A stretch of 64,000 nucleotides of DNA from Streptomyces sp. NBC_01669 (GTDB lineage Bacteria > Actinomycetota > Actinomycetes > Streptomycetales > Streptomycetaceae), in the NCBI RefSeq assembly GCF_026339735.1, contig NZ_JAPEQG010000001.1, positions 1,116,001 to 1,180,000 of the forward strand, written 5' to 3'. Positions within the stretch are counted from its first letter, which is position 1. The number at the start of each line of letters is the position of its first letter. The position numbers were made by a program, and so were the translations under genes. The notes beneath the pieces were generated by a model. The model had not been told where the DNA came from. It did not search any database and was given only the letters and a program-made list of their open reading frames with translations. Positions 18,292 to 26,900 of the stretch are shown here, piece after piece.

Positions 18292-19005
18292 TCAGTGACC
18301 GGCGCTCTGGCCGCCGTCGACGGGGAGGATGACGCCGGTGACGAACGGGGCGTTCTCGAGGTAGACCACCGCATCGACGATGTCGCTCACCTCACCCATC
18401 CGGCCGACCGGGTGCAGGCCGGCGAGGAACTCGTGGTACTCCTCGGAGTGCATGGGGGTCTTGATGGTGCCCAGGGCGACGGCGTTGCTGCGGATGCCGC
18501 GGGTGGCGTACTCGATGGCCAGGGCCTTGGTGGCGGACTGCAGGCCGCCCTTGGTCAGAGAGGCGAGTACGGAGGTCACCTTGGAGTCGGCCTGGTCGGC
18601 CAGGCTGCTCGTGATCTGCACCACGTGACCGCCGCCCTGCTCGAGCATGCGCTCGACCGCGACCTGGGTGATCCGGAAGAAGCCGTCCACGTTCACGCGG
18701 AGCACTGCGTCGTAGTCGTCCTCGGTGTAGTCGGTGAAGGGCTTCGCGATGAAGATCCCGGCGTTGTTGACCAGCGTGTCGATGCGGCCGAACCTCTCGA
18801 CGCCCGCAGCGATGACGCGCTCGCCGGTGGCGCGGTCGGCGATGTCACCCTGGATGGTGAGGACCTCCGGGTCCTGCGACTGGGGAATGTTGCGCGAGGT
18901 GGCGACGACGGCGTAACCCAGCTTGCGGTAGGCGGCGACCAGGCCGGCACCGATTCCCTGAGAGGCACCGGTGATGACCGCGACCTTCTGACCCTGGCTG
19001 CTCAT
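18292..19005 (-). CDS. SDR-family protein lacking the catalytic tyrosine
   Basis: A 237-aa short-chain dehydrogenase fold: VAVITGASQGIGAGLVAAYR (dinucleotide loop), LVNNAGIFIAKPF, VVQITSSLADQ with the catalytic Ser, and a C-terminal FVTGVILPVDGGQSAGH. The YxxxK motif is not present: the segment reads SVLASLTKGGL, keeping Lys but with Ala where Tyr should be. Many close Streptomyces homologues seem to share this pattern, so it is probably a subfamily feature rather than damage. The start ATG 19005 follows a promoter with two TetR operators. Likely part of an electrophile-response regulon. Confidence 0.87.
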   Translation of the reverse strand: MSSQGQKVAVITGASQGIGAGLVAAYRKLGYAVVATSRNIPQSQDPEVLTIQGDIADRATGERVIAAGVERFGRIDTLVNNAGIFIAKPFTDYTEDDYDAVLRVNVDGFFRITQVAVERMLEQGGGHVVQITSSLADQADSKVTSVLASLTKGGLQSATKALAIEYATRGIRSNAVALGTIKTPMHSEEYHEFLAGLHPVGRMGEVSDIVDAVVYLENAPFVTGVILPVDGGQSAGH

Positions 19006-19050
19006 GATGACCTTCTTCAAAGGGGTGGGGAGTCTCGTACCGGTACTAGC

Positions 19051-19094
19051 CGACCGGTCACCTACAAAGTAGACGACCGGTCGAGAATCGTCAA
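19051..19094 (-). promoter_or_regulatory. SDR promoter with two TetR operators
   Basis: On the minus strand, -35 TTGACG (19089-19094) and -10 TACTTT (19066-19071) with 17 bases between. One CGACCGGTCG lies in the spacer (19074-19083), and a one-base variant TGACCGGTCG lies downstream of the -10 (19051-19060). The layout is the same as in the wrbA promoter, with 13 instead of 16 bases between sites. Confidence 0.78.
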
Positions 19095-19391
19095 AGGTTC
19101 GGCGTCGCGCGTCGATCCGCCCTGACCTCAGCACTGTCAGCTGGTACGAACTGCCAGGCGGGGGCGGATTCCGGATGCGGCACGCAGCGGCCCGAGCCGA
19201 CGCGGCTGCGGCCCGGGTCACGTGAGCCCAGGGCGAGCGGAGCGCGCCGCCGGGTGTCACGACGGGGCGCCGCATCGATTCCTTCATGACACGTGCCTCG
19301 ATGCGTGCGCATCAGGGCGGGACGGGGCGCGACTCTCCGCCGCGACCATGACTGGGCGGCGGGGAGCCGGGCGCGGGGACGAGGTGCACGG

Positions 19392-19694
19392 TCAGGCGGC
19401 GCCCCCGGTCCCGTCCGGGTCGTTGGGGTGCGACTGGACGGCGGTGACCACCGGGGTCATCCACGGCCACAGGGGCAGGGTGCCCAGCACCTTCTCGTAC
19501 AGCTCGGCCTCGTCGGCGGCTCGCCACAGACCGACGCTGCGCAGTTCACCCACGGGGCGCCACAGCCTGACCAGATGGCCGGCGGCGGCCAGCTCTCCGG
19601 CCCGGACGGCTTCGGCGGCGCGACGGCGGTCGACCTCGGCCGGGTCGGTGCCCTCGGGGACGGTGGTGGTGAGCCCGACCAGAAACTCTTTCAC
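19392..19694 (-). CDS. Muconolactone delta-isomerase (MIase) domain protein
   Basis: A 100-aa single-domain ferredoxin-like protein, start GTG 19694 after GAGAGG. The sequence EFLVGLTTTVPEGTDPAEVD, RAAEAVRAGELAAAGHLVRL, GLWRAADEAELYEKVLGTLP and LWPWMTPVVTAVQSHPND fits the MIase family (CatC-like). In the beta-ketoadipate pathway CatC isomerises muconolactone, but many actinobacterial stand-alone members sit in oxidative-stress or secondary-metabolism loci. No catA or catB is present. It lies tail-to-head 386 bases upstream of the SDR start, on the same strand. Confidence 0.78.
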   Translation of the reverse strand: MKEFLVGLTTTVPEGTDPAEVDRRRAAEAVRAGELAAAGHLVRLWRPVGELRSVGLWRAADEAELYEKVLGTLPLWPWMTPVVTAVQSHPNDPDGTGGAA

Positions 19695-20013
19695 GTACTT
19701 ACCTCTCTCTGATGCTGTTGGGACTTCGGCGATGCCGGGAACACGCAGAAGGGAACGACGGTGCACTCCCGCGGCACACGGTCGTGCTCGCCGCGGCGAG
19801 CACGACCGGGCGGACGGCCGGACCGGCCGACGCACACCCGCGACAGGACCAGTGCGGCGGACCAGCCGCACCATGGGCGCGCCCCGGATGCCGTAAGAGC
19901 CCGCACAACGACATGCCGCTGGTTGTCCACGGCCTCACAGTGCGCCGGTGGCCCGGGGCGACGCCGCGACGGGCTCCCCCTGCTGGTAGGTGCACAGCAT
20001 AGCGACCACTAGT
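19695..20013. other. Divergent intergenic region between the MIase gene and tetR
   Basis: No gene is recognised. The right edge is the tetR promoter/operator. The left edge must hold the promoter of the MIase gene; no CGACCGGTCG copy is visible near it. Confidence 0.45.
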
Positions 20014-20046
20014 CGACCGGTCTAGTAAAATATAGTCGAGCGGTCG
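20014..20046 (+). promoter_or_regulatory. tetR autoregulatory region with two operators
   Basis: CGACCGGTCT at 20014-20023 and CGAGCGGTCG at 20037-20046, 13 bases apart, each differing by one base from the perfect palindromes in the wrbA and SDR promoters. A -10-like TAAAAT (20026-20031) sits between them. The second site is 12 bases before the tetR ATG. This strongly suggests autorepression. Confidence 0.78.
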
Positions 20047-20058
20047 TATACTGGCTTC

Positions 20059-20676
20059 ATGGGACGGACCAGTGATGCCAAAGAGAAGATCCTCGGCGCT
20101 GCGCACTCGCTCATCGAGCTGCGCGGCTACTCGGCTCTGGGCGTGGCCGAGATCTGCAAGACGGCCGGAGTGCCGAAGGGCAGTTTCTACTACTTCTTCG
20201 AGTCCAAGGAGGCTCTCGCGCTGGCCGTGATCGACGAGCAGTGGGCCGTCCAGCAGAGCGACTGGACCCGCATCCTCAACAGCGACGCGGAGCCACTGCA
20301 GCGGCTGCGGCAGCTGTTCGAGGAGACGGAAGCCGACCAACGGGCCGGCCAGCAGAGCTGCGGGACCGTTTCAGGCTGCATGTTCGGGAATCTCACCCTG
20401 GAGATGAGCAACCAGACCGAAGCCGTCCGCAAGCACCTGCAGGAGATCTTCGAGGCCCAGGTCGAAATGGTCGACTCGGTCATCACCGAGGCCCTCGAGC
20501 GTGGCGAGGTCACCGTCACCGACACGCGTGAAGCTGCCCGATCCGTGGTCGCGCAGCTCGAGGGCCAGGTCTTGTTCGCCAAGCTCTACAACAACACTTC
20601 CCAGCTCAGCGCGCTCTGGACGAACTGCCTGGCGCTGCTGGGCGCTCGCACGGCGCAGGCCCCGGCCGACGCCTGA
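20059..20676 (+). CDS. TetR-family repressor of the wrbA/SDR regulon
   Basis: A 205-aa regulator. The N-terminal HTH reads KEKILGAAHSLIELRGYSAL then GVAEICKTAGVPKGSFYYFF, canonical TetR. The ligand domain contains two cysteines in CGTVSGCMFGNLTLEM, matching the GCxxGNL motif of YxaF/LmrA-like TetR proteins; Cys there could sense quinones or electrophiles, an inference. Three promoters in the window (its own, wrbA, SDR) carry paired copies of the same palindrome, which identifies them as likely targets. A perfect hairpin follows the stop codon. Confidence 0.9.
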   Translation: MGRTSDAKEKILGAAHSLIELRGYSALGVAEICKTAGVPKGSFYYFFESKEALALAVIDEQWAVQQSDWTRILNSDAEPLQRLRQLFEETEADQRAGQQSCGTVSGCMFGNLTLEMSNQTEAVRKHLQEIFEAQVEMVDSVITEALERGEVTVTDTREAARSVVAQLEGQVLFAKLYNNTSQLSALWTNCLALLGARTAQAPADA

Positions 20677-20678
20677 CA

Positions 20679-20710
20679 CGACAGCTGCAGACCTCGATCT
20701 GCAGCTGTCG
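20679..20710 (+). terminator. Perfect 13-bp stem hairpin after tetR
   Basis: CGACAGCTGCAGA and its exact complement TCTGCAGCTGTCG are separated by CCTCGA, three bases after the tetR stop. There is no T-run, but T-poor hairpins are common terminators in actinomycetes. It would isolate tetR from the nitronate monooxygenase gene. Confidence 0.7.
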
Positions 20711-20912
20711 CGGCCGGCCGGTGGGGCAGGGGCGGCGCCGGAAAGGCCATGGGCCCGGTGGCGGACTGCTTCCCGGGCCGGGCGACACGTACGACCTCGC
20801 ACGACATGTCGGGGGCCGGACCGAAGACCGTCCCGCGTACCAACCGGAGTTCGGATCGCCGGGGGACCCGGCAAGGCGGGCATCGCCACCTCACAGGAAG
20901 AGCACACGCATC

Positions 20913-21944
20913 ATGGACTCGCCACTGGCCGCTCTCGGGGTGAGCACCCCGGTTCTCGCCGCGCCGATGGCCGGCGGCCCCACCACGCCCGCACTGGTCA
21001 TCGCTGCGGCCCGGGCGAACAGCCTCGGGTTTCTTGCCGGTGGCTACCGGACCGCCGACGCCCTGGCCGAGCAGATCGCCGAGGTCCGCTCCGACGGCGT
21101 GGGCTTCGGGGTCAATCTGTTCGCGCCCAACCCCGTCCCGGTTGATCCGGAGGCCTTCCGCCGCTACGCCCGGACCGTTGCCCCCGAGGCCCGGACCTAC
21201 GGCATCGACATCCTGGGAACGGGAATCGTCGAGGACGACGACCACTGGTCGGACAAGATCGACCTGCTGCTGTCCGACCCGGTACCGGTCGTCAGCTTCA
21301 CCTTCGCCGTCCCGGAGGCAGCCGTGATCGCCGCGCTGCGCGCCGCCGGGAGCCTGGTTGTCCAGACGGTCACCTCGGCTGCGGAGGCCGGCCTGGCGGC
21401 GGAAGCCGGCGTGGATGTGCTGGCCGTGCAGGCTTCGGCGGCAGGAGGACACTCCGGCACGCTCACCCCGCAGCACATTCCGGCGCCCGTTCCCCTGACC
21501 GACCTATTGGGCAAGGTGCGCCAGGCGGTGCCCCTGCCACTCGTCGCCGCAGGCGGAGTGGCCACCCCGGCAGACGTGACCGGGGCGCTCCATGCCGGAG
21601 CCGCGGCGGTCATGGTCGGCACCGTCCTGCTGCGTGCCGACGAGGCCGGCACCTCACGACCCCACCGGGCGGCACTGGCAGACCCGGCCCGGCGCCGGAC
21701 CGTGGTGACCCGGGCCTTCACGGGGCGTCCCGCAAGGGCGCTGCGCAACAGCTTCACCGACCGCTACACCGACCTCGCCCCGGCCGGCTATCCCGCACTG
21801 CACCACCTGACCAGCCCGATGCGCAAGGCTGCCGCCGCCGCGGACGATCCCGAACGGATCAATCTGTGGGCCGGCACCGGGTATCGCCATGCCACCGCCG
21901 AGCCCGCCGGGCAGATCCTGCAGTGGCTGGCGTCCGGGCTCTGA
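20913..21944 (+). CDS. Nitronate monooxygenase (2-nitropropane dioxygenase family)
   Basis: A 343-aa FMN-dependent TIM-barrel enzyme. It begins PVLAAPMAGGPTTPALVIAA (FMN loop), has FGVNLFAPNPVPVDPEAF, and LAVQASAAGGHSGTLTPQ with the catalytic-His GGH motif. PLVAAGGVATPADVTGALHA and AAVMVGTVLLRADEA form the FMN phosphate site. It oxidises alkyl nitronates such as the toxin 3-nitropropionate. ATG 20913 has GGAAG about 11 bases upstream. It follows tetR in the same direction across a hairpin, so co-regulation is possible but not supported by an operator of its own. Confidence 0.9.
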   Translation: MDSPLAALGVSTPVLAAPMAGGPTTPALVIAAARANSLGFLAGGYRTADALAEQIAEVRSDGVGFGVNLFAPNPVPVDPEAFRRYARTVAPEARTYGIDILGTGIVEDDDHWSDKIDLLLSDPVPVVSFTFAVPEAAVIAALRAAGSLVVQTVTSAAEAGLAAEAGVDVLAVQASAAGGHSGTLTPQHIPAPVPLTDLLGKVRQAVPLPLVAAGGVATPADVTGALHAGAAAVMVGTVLLRADEAGTSRPHRAALADPARRRTVVTRAFTGRPARALRNSFTDRYTDLAPAGYPALHHLTSPMRKAAAAADDPERINLWAGTGYRHATAEPAGQILQWLASGL

Positions 21945-22089
21945 CCGGCGCACCGTGACCGACGCCCGGCACACTCCGGGCGACTCGAGCGCAGGGCAGG
22001 TCCGGCCCGGGCCCTGCCTCGATCACGGCTCCGGACACGGCGACGCCGTGGCCGCGCTCCCGTCGCCCGAAGCAGTCGACGTCGGCCCC

Positions 22090-22230
22090 GACCAGCCGGG
22101 GGCTGCCTGATCGGAAACTTCGGGGCCGAGGTCGCCGGCCGCAGCGAGACGATCCGCGCCGGCGTCCGCGAGTCGCTCGGCTACTGGGCCTCGATGCTCT
22201 CCGGCGCGCTCCTCGAGGCAAAGCAGGGCG
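22090..22230 (+). pseudogene. TetR-family regulator, C-terminal fragment
   Basis: One frame reads GGCLIGNFGAEVAGRSETIR then AGVRESLGYWASMLSGALLE. That is the GC-x-GN-x-AE helix and following helices of TetR ligand domains of the YxaF/AcuR kind. No HTH precedes it and it runs without a clear end into the frame region of the next gene. It appears to have replaced the original 5' end of the XRE gene. Confidence 0.5.
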
Positions 22231-22260
22231 GGGCTGCCCGCCGACGGCCGGGCCCGCCGC

Positions 22261-23052
22261 GTGCCCGGCCTGCGCCGCGACGAAGCCGCCCGTCTCGCCG
22301 GCGTCAGCACCGAGTACTACACCCGGCTCGAACAGGGCCGCGCGAAGAACCCCTCCGCCGAAGTCCTCGAAGCCCTTGCCCGAGCTCTCCAGCTCGGCTC
22401 CTCCGAGCGCGAACACCTCACCGACCTCCTTGCCCGCCCCGCCACGGCGCGCCGCGCTCCGGCCAGCCCCCAGCGGGTCCGGCCGGGCCTGCACCTGATG
22501 CTCCGCACCCTTGAGCAGGTGCCCGCCTTCATCCTCGGCCGACGCACCGACGTCCTGGCCTCCAACCGCCTCGCCCGGGAGGTCCTCACCGACTTCGACG
22601 CCCTCCCCGCACCTCGCCGGAACCTGGCCCGCTACTACCTTCTCGACCCCGAGGCCCGCGAACGCGTCGGTGAATGGGACCGGATCGCCGCCGAAACCGT
22701 CGCCGTCCTCCGCCTGGAAGCCGGCCGCCACCCCCACGACAAGCAGCTCTCCGACCTCGTCGGCGAACTCACCCTGCGCTGCCCCGAGTTCTCCACCTGG
22801 TGGAACGACCACCGCGTGCTACGCCGCACCCACGGCACGAAGTACTACCACCACCCCCTCGTCGGTGACCTGTACTTCTCCTACGAGTCCTTCCAAGCAC
22901 CCGGCGACATCGACCAGACCCTGTGCGTCTACAACGTCGAACCCGGCTCCGCCACCGCCCAGGCCCTCCAGCTCCTCACCAGCTGGACCGCGCCCCAGCA
23001 CGACACGCGTCAGCAGGCCGAACCCAGCACGCCGCCCGCGGGGGCGTCATGA
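22261..23052 (+). CDS. XRE-family regulator with MmyB-like ligand domain, possibly 5'-truncated
   Basis: A 263-aa HTH protein. VPGLRRDEAARLAGVSTEYY then TRLEQGRAKNPS is the Cro/C1 HTH of the large Streptomyces MmyB-like group. The C-terminal MmyB domain contains LARYYLLDPEARERVGEWDR, ELTLRCPEFSTWWNDHRVL and a Pro-rich end. Family members normally have about 30 more residues before the VPGL motif. Upstream in frame one sees GLPADGRARR, then unrelated codons and a TetR fragment, so the natural N-terminus is lost. The HTH is still complete and GTG 22261 could serve as start. Confidence 0.75.
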   Translation: MPGLRRDEAARLAGVSTEYYTRLEQGRAKNPSAEVLEALARALQLGSSEREHLTDLLARPATARRAPASPQRVRPGLHLMLRTLEQVPAFILGRRTDVLASNRLAREVLTDFDALPAPRRNLARYYLLDPEARERVGEWDRIAAETVAVLRLEAGRHPHDKQLSDLVGELTLRCPEFSTWWNDHRVLRRTHGTKYYHHPLVGDLYFSYESFQAPGDIDQTLCVYNVEPGSATAQALQLLTSWTAPQHDTRQQAEPSTPPAGAS

Positions 23053-23289
23053 ACCGGAGCCGGCAACCGCCGACAAGGCAGCAGGCTGCACTGGGTGCCG
23101 ACGTGGCGCATGCCCACGGGGCGGGGCAGGCGCACGCCCCTCGTTGTGCGACCTGACAAGCGAGGCTCCGACCAGCAGCGGGCGTCCCTCGTGGCCGGTG
23201 TCCGATCGTCGCTCCTCCACACCAGCCGCCGACCGGACCGGCCGGCGTGGCCGCGACCACACTGCGACCGCCACCTCCGCGGACGCACG

Positions 23290-23322
23290 AAAGGCCGCTC
23301 TCCCATGGATGAGAGAACGGCC
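23290..23322 (-). terminator. Hairpin downstream of the tRNA-Pro 3' half
   Basis: On the minus strand AGGCCGTTCTC pairs with GAGAGCGGCCT across a loop of about 10 bases. It lies 19 bases beyond the tRNA CCA end, the usual place of a tRNA terminator. It was probably part of the original tRNA-Pro locus. Confidence 0.6.
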
Positions 23323-23340
23323 TCCGACCTGCGAAAAGCA

Positions 23341-23385
23341 TGGTCGGGACGACAGGATTTGAACCTGCGACCCCTTGACCCCCAG
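23341..23385 (-). tRNA. tRNA-Pro(GGG) 3' half only (attachment-site scar)
   Basis: The minus strand reads CTGGGGGTCAAGGGGTCGCA then GGTTCAAATCC (T-arm) and TGTCGTCCCGACCA. That is the anticodon loop, anticodon 3' stem, variable loop, T-arm and acceptor 3' strand with CCA of tRNA-Pro(GGG). The 5' half (acceptor strand CGGGACG, D-arm) is absent. A tRNA 3' half without its partner is what an integrated element leaves at its far attachment site. The gene is not functional; an intact copy should lie on the other side of the element, to the right and outside this window. Confidence 0.7.
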
Positions 23386-23402
23386 GAGTGGGGGTCAAGG
23401 GG
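23371..23402. repeat. Perfect 13-bp inverted repeat at the tRNA-Pro scar
   Basis: CCCCTTGACCCCC, six bases (AGGAGT), then the exact complement GGGGGTCAAGGGG. One arm is the tRNA anticodon region itself, the other lies on the element side. Either an integrase core-site palindrome or a fold formed when the element inserted. Confidence 0.65.
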
Positions 23403-23403
23403 A

Positions 23404-23930
23404 TTATCGTGACATAGCAGATTAATCCTAGGCGCGAGTTGTGCGTGAACACCCAGCACGTTCGTTGTCGCGCACACCGTGTGGTCCCCAACTGGTCCCC
23501 AGAACGACTGTGCTTACGACCAGGCTCCTGCTTGCATACATCCGATCCGGCCGCGCGCGGGGGCGGGGATAGGCGTCCATCCCACCCGACTGGGTGCCGC
23601 CTCGTAGCCTGCCGACATGCCGTCGACTCAGGGATAGCTCCGCCATGTGCCACTCGGTTCTGCGTTCTGGCCGGAGGTTCCGATGCGACCGACCCATCAC
23701 ACATTGTCTTCAGCTGCCGTGCTTCGGCATCAGACAAGCACGAAACTCCAAGGTAGCCCCGAGCGCGGAAGAGTGCGATCCGCCACCTCCGTCAAGCAGA
23801 TCGACTGCCTTTCAGCGAAGCTAGGCTCTGCGCGAACTGCCGGTGGCCGCTGTCGGCGAATATCCCCGTCTTGTTCCTCGGAGTAGCCGTGGTCGAGGTC
23901 GACTCCCTCTCGTCTCCGCCCGGCTGCCGA
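23404..23930. other. Left edge of the accessory island, no intact gene
   Basis: Contains direct repeat copy 1 (23468-23501). On the minus strand the repeat can be read as GDQLGTTRCAR, a peptide resembling the last residues of some actinobacterial tyrosine integrases, so it may be the stub of an integrase 3' end. That is an inference from a very short match. The remaining frames show no family features. Confidence 0.4.
23468..23501. repeat. 34-bp direct repeat, copy 1
   Basis: Identical over 34 bases to 32558-32591, in the same orientation. It contains the tandem TGGTCCCCAACTGGTCCCC. Copy spacing is 9,090 bases and encloses the trypsin/MoxR operon and hsdM. A looser version (TGGTCCCCAGTCTTGGTCCC) occurs at 40126. 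Confidence 0.9.
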
Positions 23931-26900
23931 CTACTGACCGGGTGCCCGCGCCGCAAGGCCCTCCATCCAGCTCTTTATGCGCCGGGACCACTCCTGAATC
24001 TCGAATGCAGCCCGGGCCCGTCCGCCTCCGTACTCGTCTAGCACGGCGAAGCTCGCGTCAATCACCCTCAGGGCGTCGTCGTAACGTCCCTCGTCGCCGA
24101 GCAGGACAGCGAAGTTGATCAGGCACTTGGCATGGTCCGTCCAGACACGCCGTGCCTCGTTCGGAGTCAGGGCGCCATAGATCTGTGTGGCCTCAGCGAC
24201 GGCCGTCCGAGCCTCAGCATGCCGTCCCAGGTCTCCCAAGCGGCTGCCCAGGTTCGTGAGGCTCCTAGCCAGATCGCCCCCGCCCGCTGGCGAACCCAAC
24301 TCCGCCCTTCGGCGACCGATGAGGACAGCCTCCTCGATAGCCTGGATTGCCTCACGGTGCCGGCCTGCCTCCGCCAGCCGGTTGGACAGGTTGTTCAGGG
24401 TCATGGAGTGGCCAGTGCCGAATACTCCGAAGTCCCCGCGCCTTAGCTCCCGGTACAGCGTCTCCGCTTCGGAAACCGCGTCGAGACTCTCCCCCGCCCG
24501 GCCGGCTTCGCCCAGTCGCACTGAGAGATTACTGAGGGCTTCGGCGAGACCAGACGAGAAGGAGACGGAGATACCCCCTACCGACAGCAGCTCTCGGTAC
24601 ACATCCACGCTCTCCCGGGCCGCAGCGAGGGACTCCTCCCGCTCCCCCTGGGAGGCCAGTTGGTTCGAGAACGTTAGGAGAAGACGGGCGAATTCCAGCC
24701 CGTAAATTCCGATGTCCCGTCCCGCCAGATCCCGAACCCGCCGGACATCCTCGGCGAGGACCTCTTCCACTACTCGGTCGGCCGTCGGGCCTCCGGACGC
24801 AAGGGCGAACGCCTCGGCCAAGGCGGCGGCGGAGGGTCTGCGGGCGGGGTCATGCTCCAAGCAACGCCAAAGAGTCCGCAGGAGCACCGCGCCGATCCCG
24901 GGGTTGCTTAAGGGACCATGTCCCGAGTTGTCGGCCCTGGGGTCGCTCCACCGTCCCGAGAGGAAGGCCAGCAGCAGCGCACCGACGGCGTACACATCGC
25001 TCTGCGGCGTGTGCGACCGCCCGTCGTCGTCCGCCTCCAGGTAGGTGTCGCTGAGGGGCAGCACGTCGCGGTGAGCGCTGTCGACTCCGTCGATCGTCGC
25101 GGTCGCCCATCCGACCAGCCGGACGTCGCGGTCGGTCACGAGAACGGCCAGGGGGGAGAGCGAGCCGTGCACGAGCCCCCGGGAGTGGGCGAGGGCAACG
25201 GCCTCCGTCAGACCCAGCCCGATCGCCAAAAGAAGCTCTTTCGGGACCGTTCCCCCGTGTTCGTCGAGAACGGCACGCAGGTTCGGTGCGGGCGGTGAGG
25301 ACGGGGCGTCTGCGCGGCGGTGGACGCAGCTCGCCGCGACCCACGGTAACTCCCCCGTGGTGAGCGCCGCCACGCCGAGGAGTGCGGGGGCATGCGTGCC
25401 CTGCATGCGCGTCAAGCACTCGGCTTCCGTCCGGACGAGATCCCGCGCGGTTCCCGGGTCGCGGGTATGCAGCATGACCGGTGCCCGGACCGTGGCGCCG
25501 GTGCCGTCCTCGGCCTCGGCCAGGTACATGGTCAAGTGGGGCCAACCGTGGGCACTGCGTGCACGGAGCCGGAACCGGCCGAGCCGTACCGGGTCCTCCG
25601 GCAGGAGCTCTATCCAGCCGACTGGCGGGGCCCCACCGGGCGTGTCGTCGTACGCCTCATCGCTCTCTGCAGCTGCGGAGCCCTTGGTCCCGGCGGAAGC
25701 CCCGATCTCGCCCCGGGGGATTCCGCTTGGCCGCTCCGGCACAGGTGCCACCGGCCCGCCATCGGCGGACGGGATGCCGAGCCGCGTCAGCACCTGCTCC
25801 CGAAGCCAACCGAAGGAGCGTGCGGTGTCGTCGATGACGGCCGAGCCGTCCGGGTGCCCAACCCACGCCGGGAAGACCGGGGCGCGGCCGACGGCGACCT
25901 CAATGCGCCGCGTCACGGCCTCGGCGGTCCGCAGCAGTTCCCTCGGGGAGACGGCGCTGAGGAGAACCTGCCGGGCGTCGTCCGTGAAGTCGAACCGCCG
26001 GTGGTGCGGCAGCCGGTCCGCCCCGTCGTAGTCGAGCTCGTGCATCAAGCCGCCCAGGAACACCTCCATGAGGTGCCCAATGTCTGTCGGCGGCCCGAGG
26101 GCGCCCTGCACCAAGCGCATCACGGGCGGCGTGGCGGGGGCGACGGCCGCCACATGGGCCGCGAGCCGATACGCATCGGCTGACGCGGCCTCCCGGAAGC
26201 GGAGTACCTCTTCGACAGTGTCGCCGTTCCGGACGTCGGCTACGGTCCGGCTGGAGCCGGACCGACTGGCCTCCCACAGCGGGAGGAGCGCTGTGCAGCC
26301 GGGCGAGGAAATGAGCCACGCCCAGTCGGCGACGGCCGCAGAGGTAGGCGCGAGGACTGGGACTGGTACGGAGTCGAAGCGGACCAGGTCCGGCGGCAGG
26401 TCCGGGTCAGTGACGTGCCAGGCGCGGGTGGGGCCGCCACGGCGATGGGTGGTGACCTGCCAGTGCCGTGCGCTGATGCCGGTGCTCGCCCAGAGCCGAA
26501 ACGGGAGTGCCTGGATGATCGCGGTGGGACCGCACCCTCCCCAGCGGTCCGTCACCTGGCGCATCCCGCCGTCCCGCCAGGCTTCGCCCACACCGTCGCT
26601 GACGACCAGGACGAGGGTGTTGCCGGTCGGGTCGCACAGGGCCTCCGGCCTCAGGACCCGACCGCGGTTGCAGTACGGGCTGGTCCGCAGGGACGGAGTG
26701 CCGCTGTGCGTGTCAAGTCCGTACACACGCACGTCTCGGAAGGCCCCGGCACGTTCCATCAGCGCCCGAACATCGGCGGCGAGCCGCTGCCAGAGGACCA
26801 TGGAGACCCCGTCGTCAACCACGAGGGCCAGGGACAGCCAGCGAGTGCGCACCGCACGGGTGACGGTCTCGGGCACGCCCGTCTCAGCGATAGCGGCGAC

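Noticed and set aside
17443..19125. 560-codon plus-strand frame
   Set aside because: Shadow of the minus-strand DsbA-like, SDR remnant and SDR genes; no motif and no ribosome-binding site.
23341..23402. Complete tRNA-Pro
   Set aside because: The 5' acceptor strand and D-arm are missing; only the 3' half is present.
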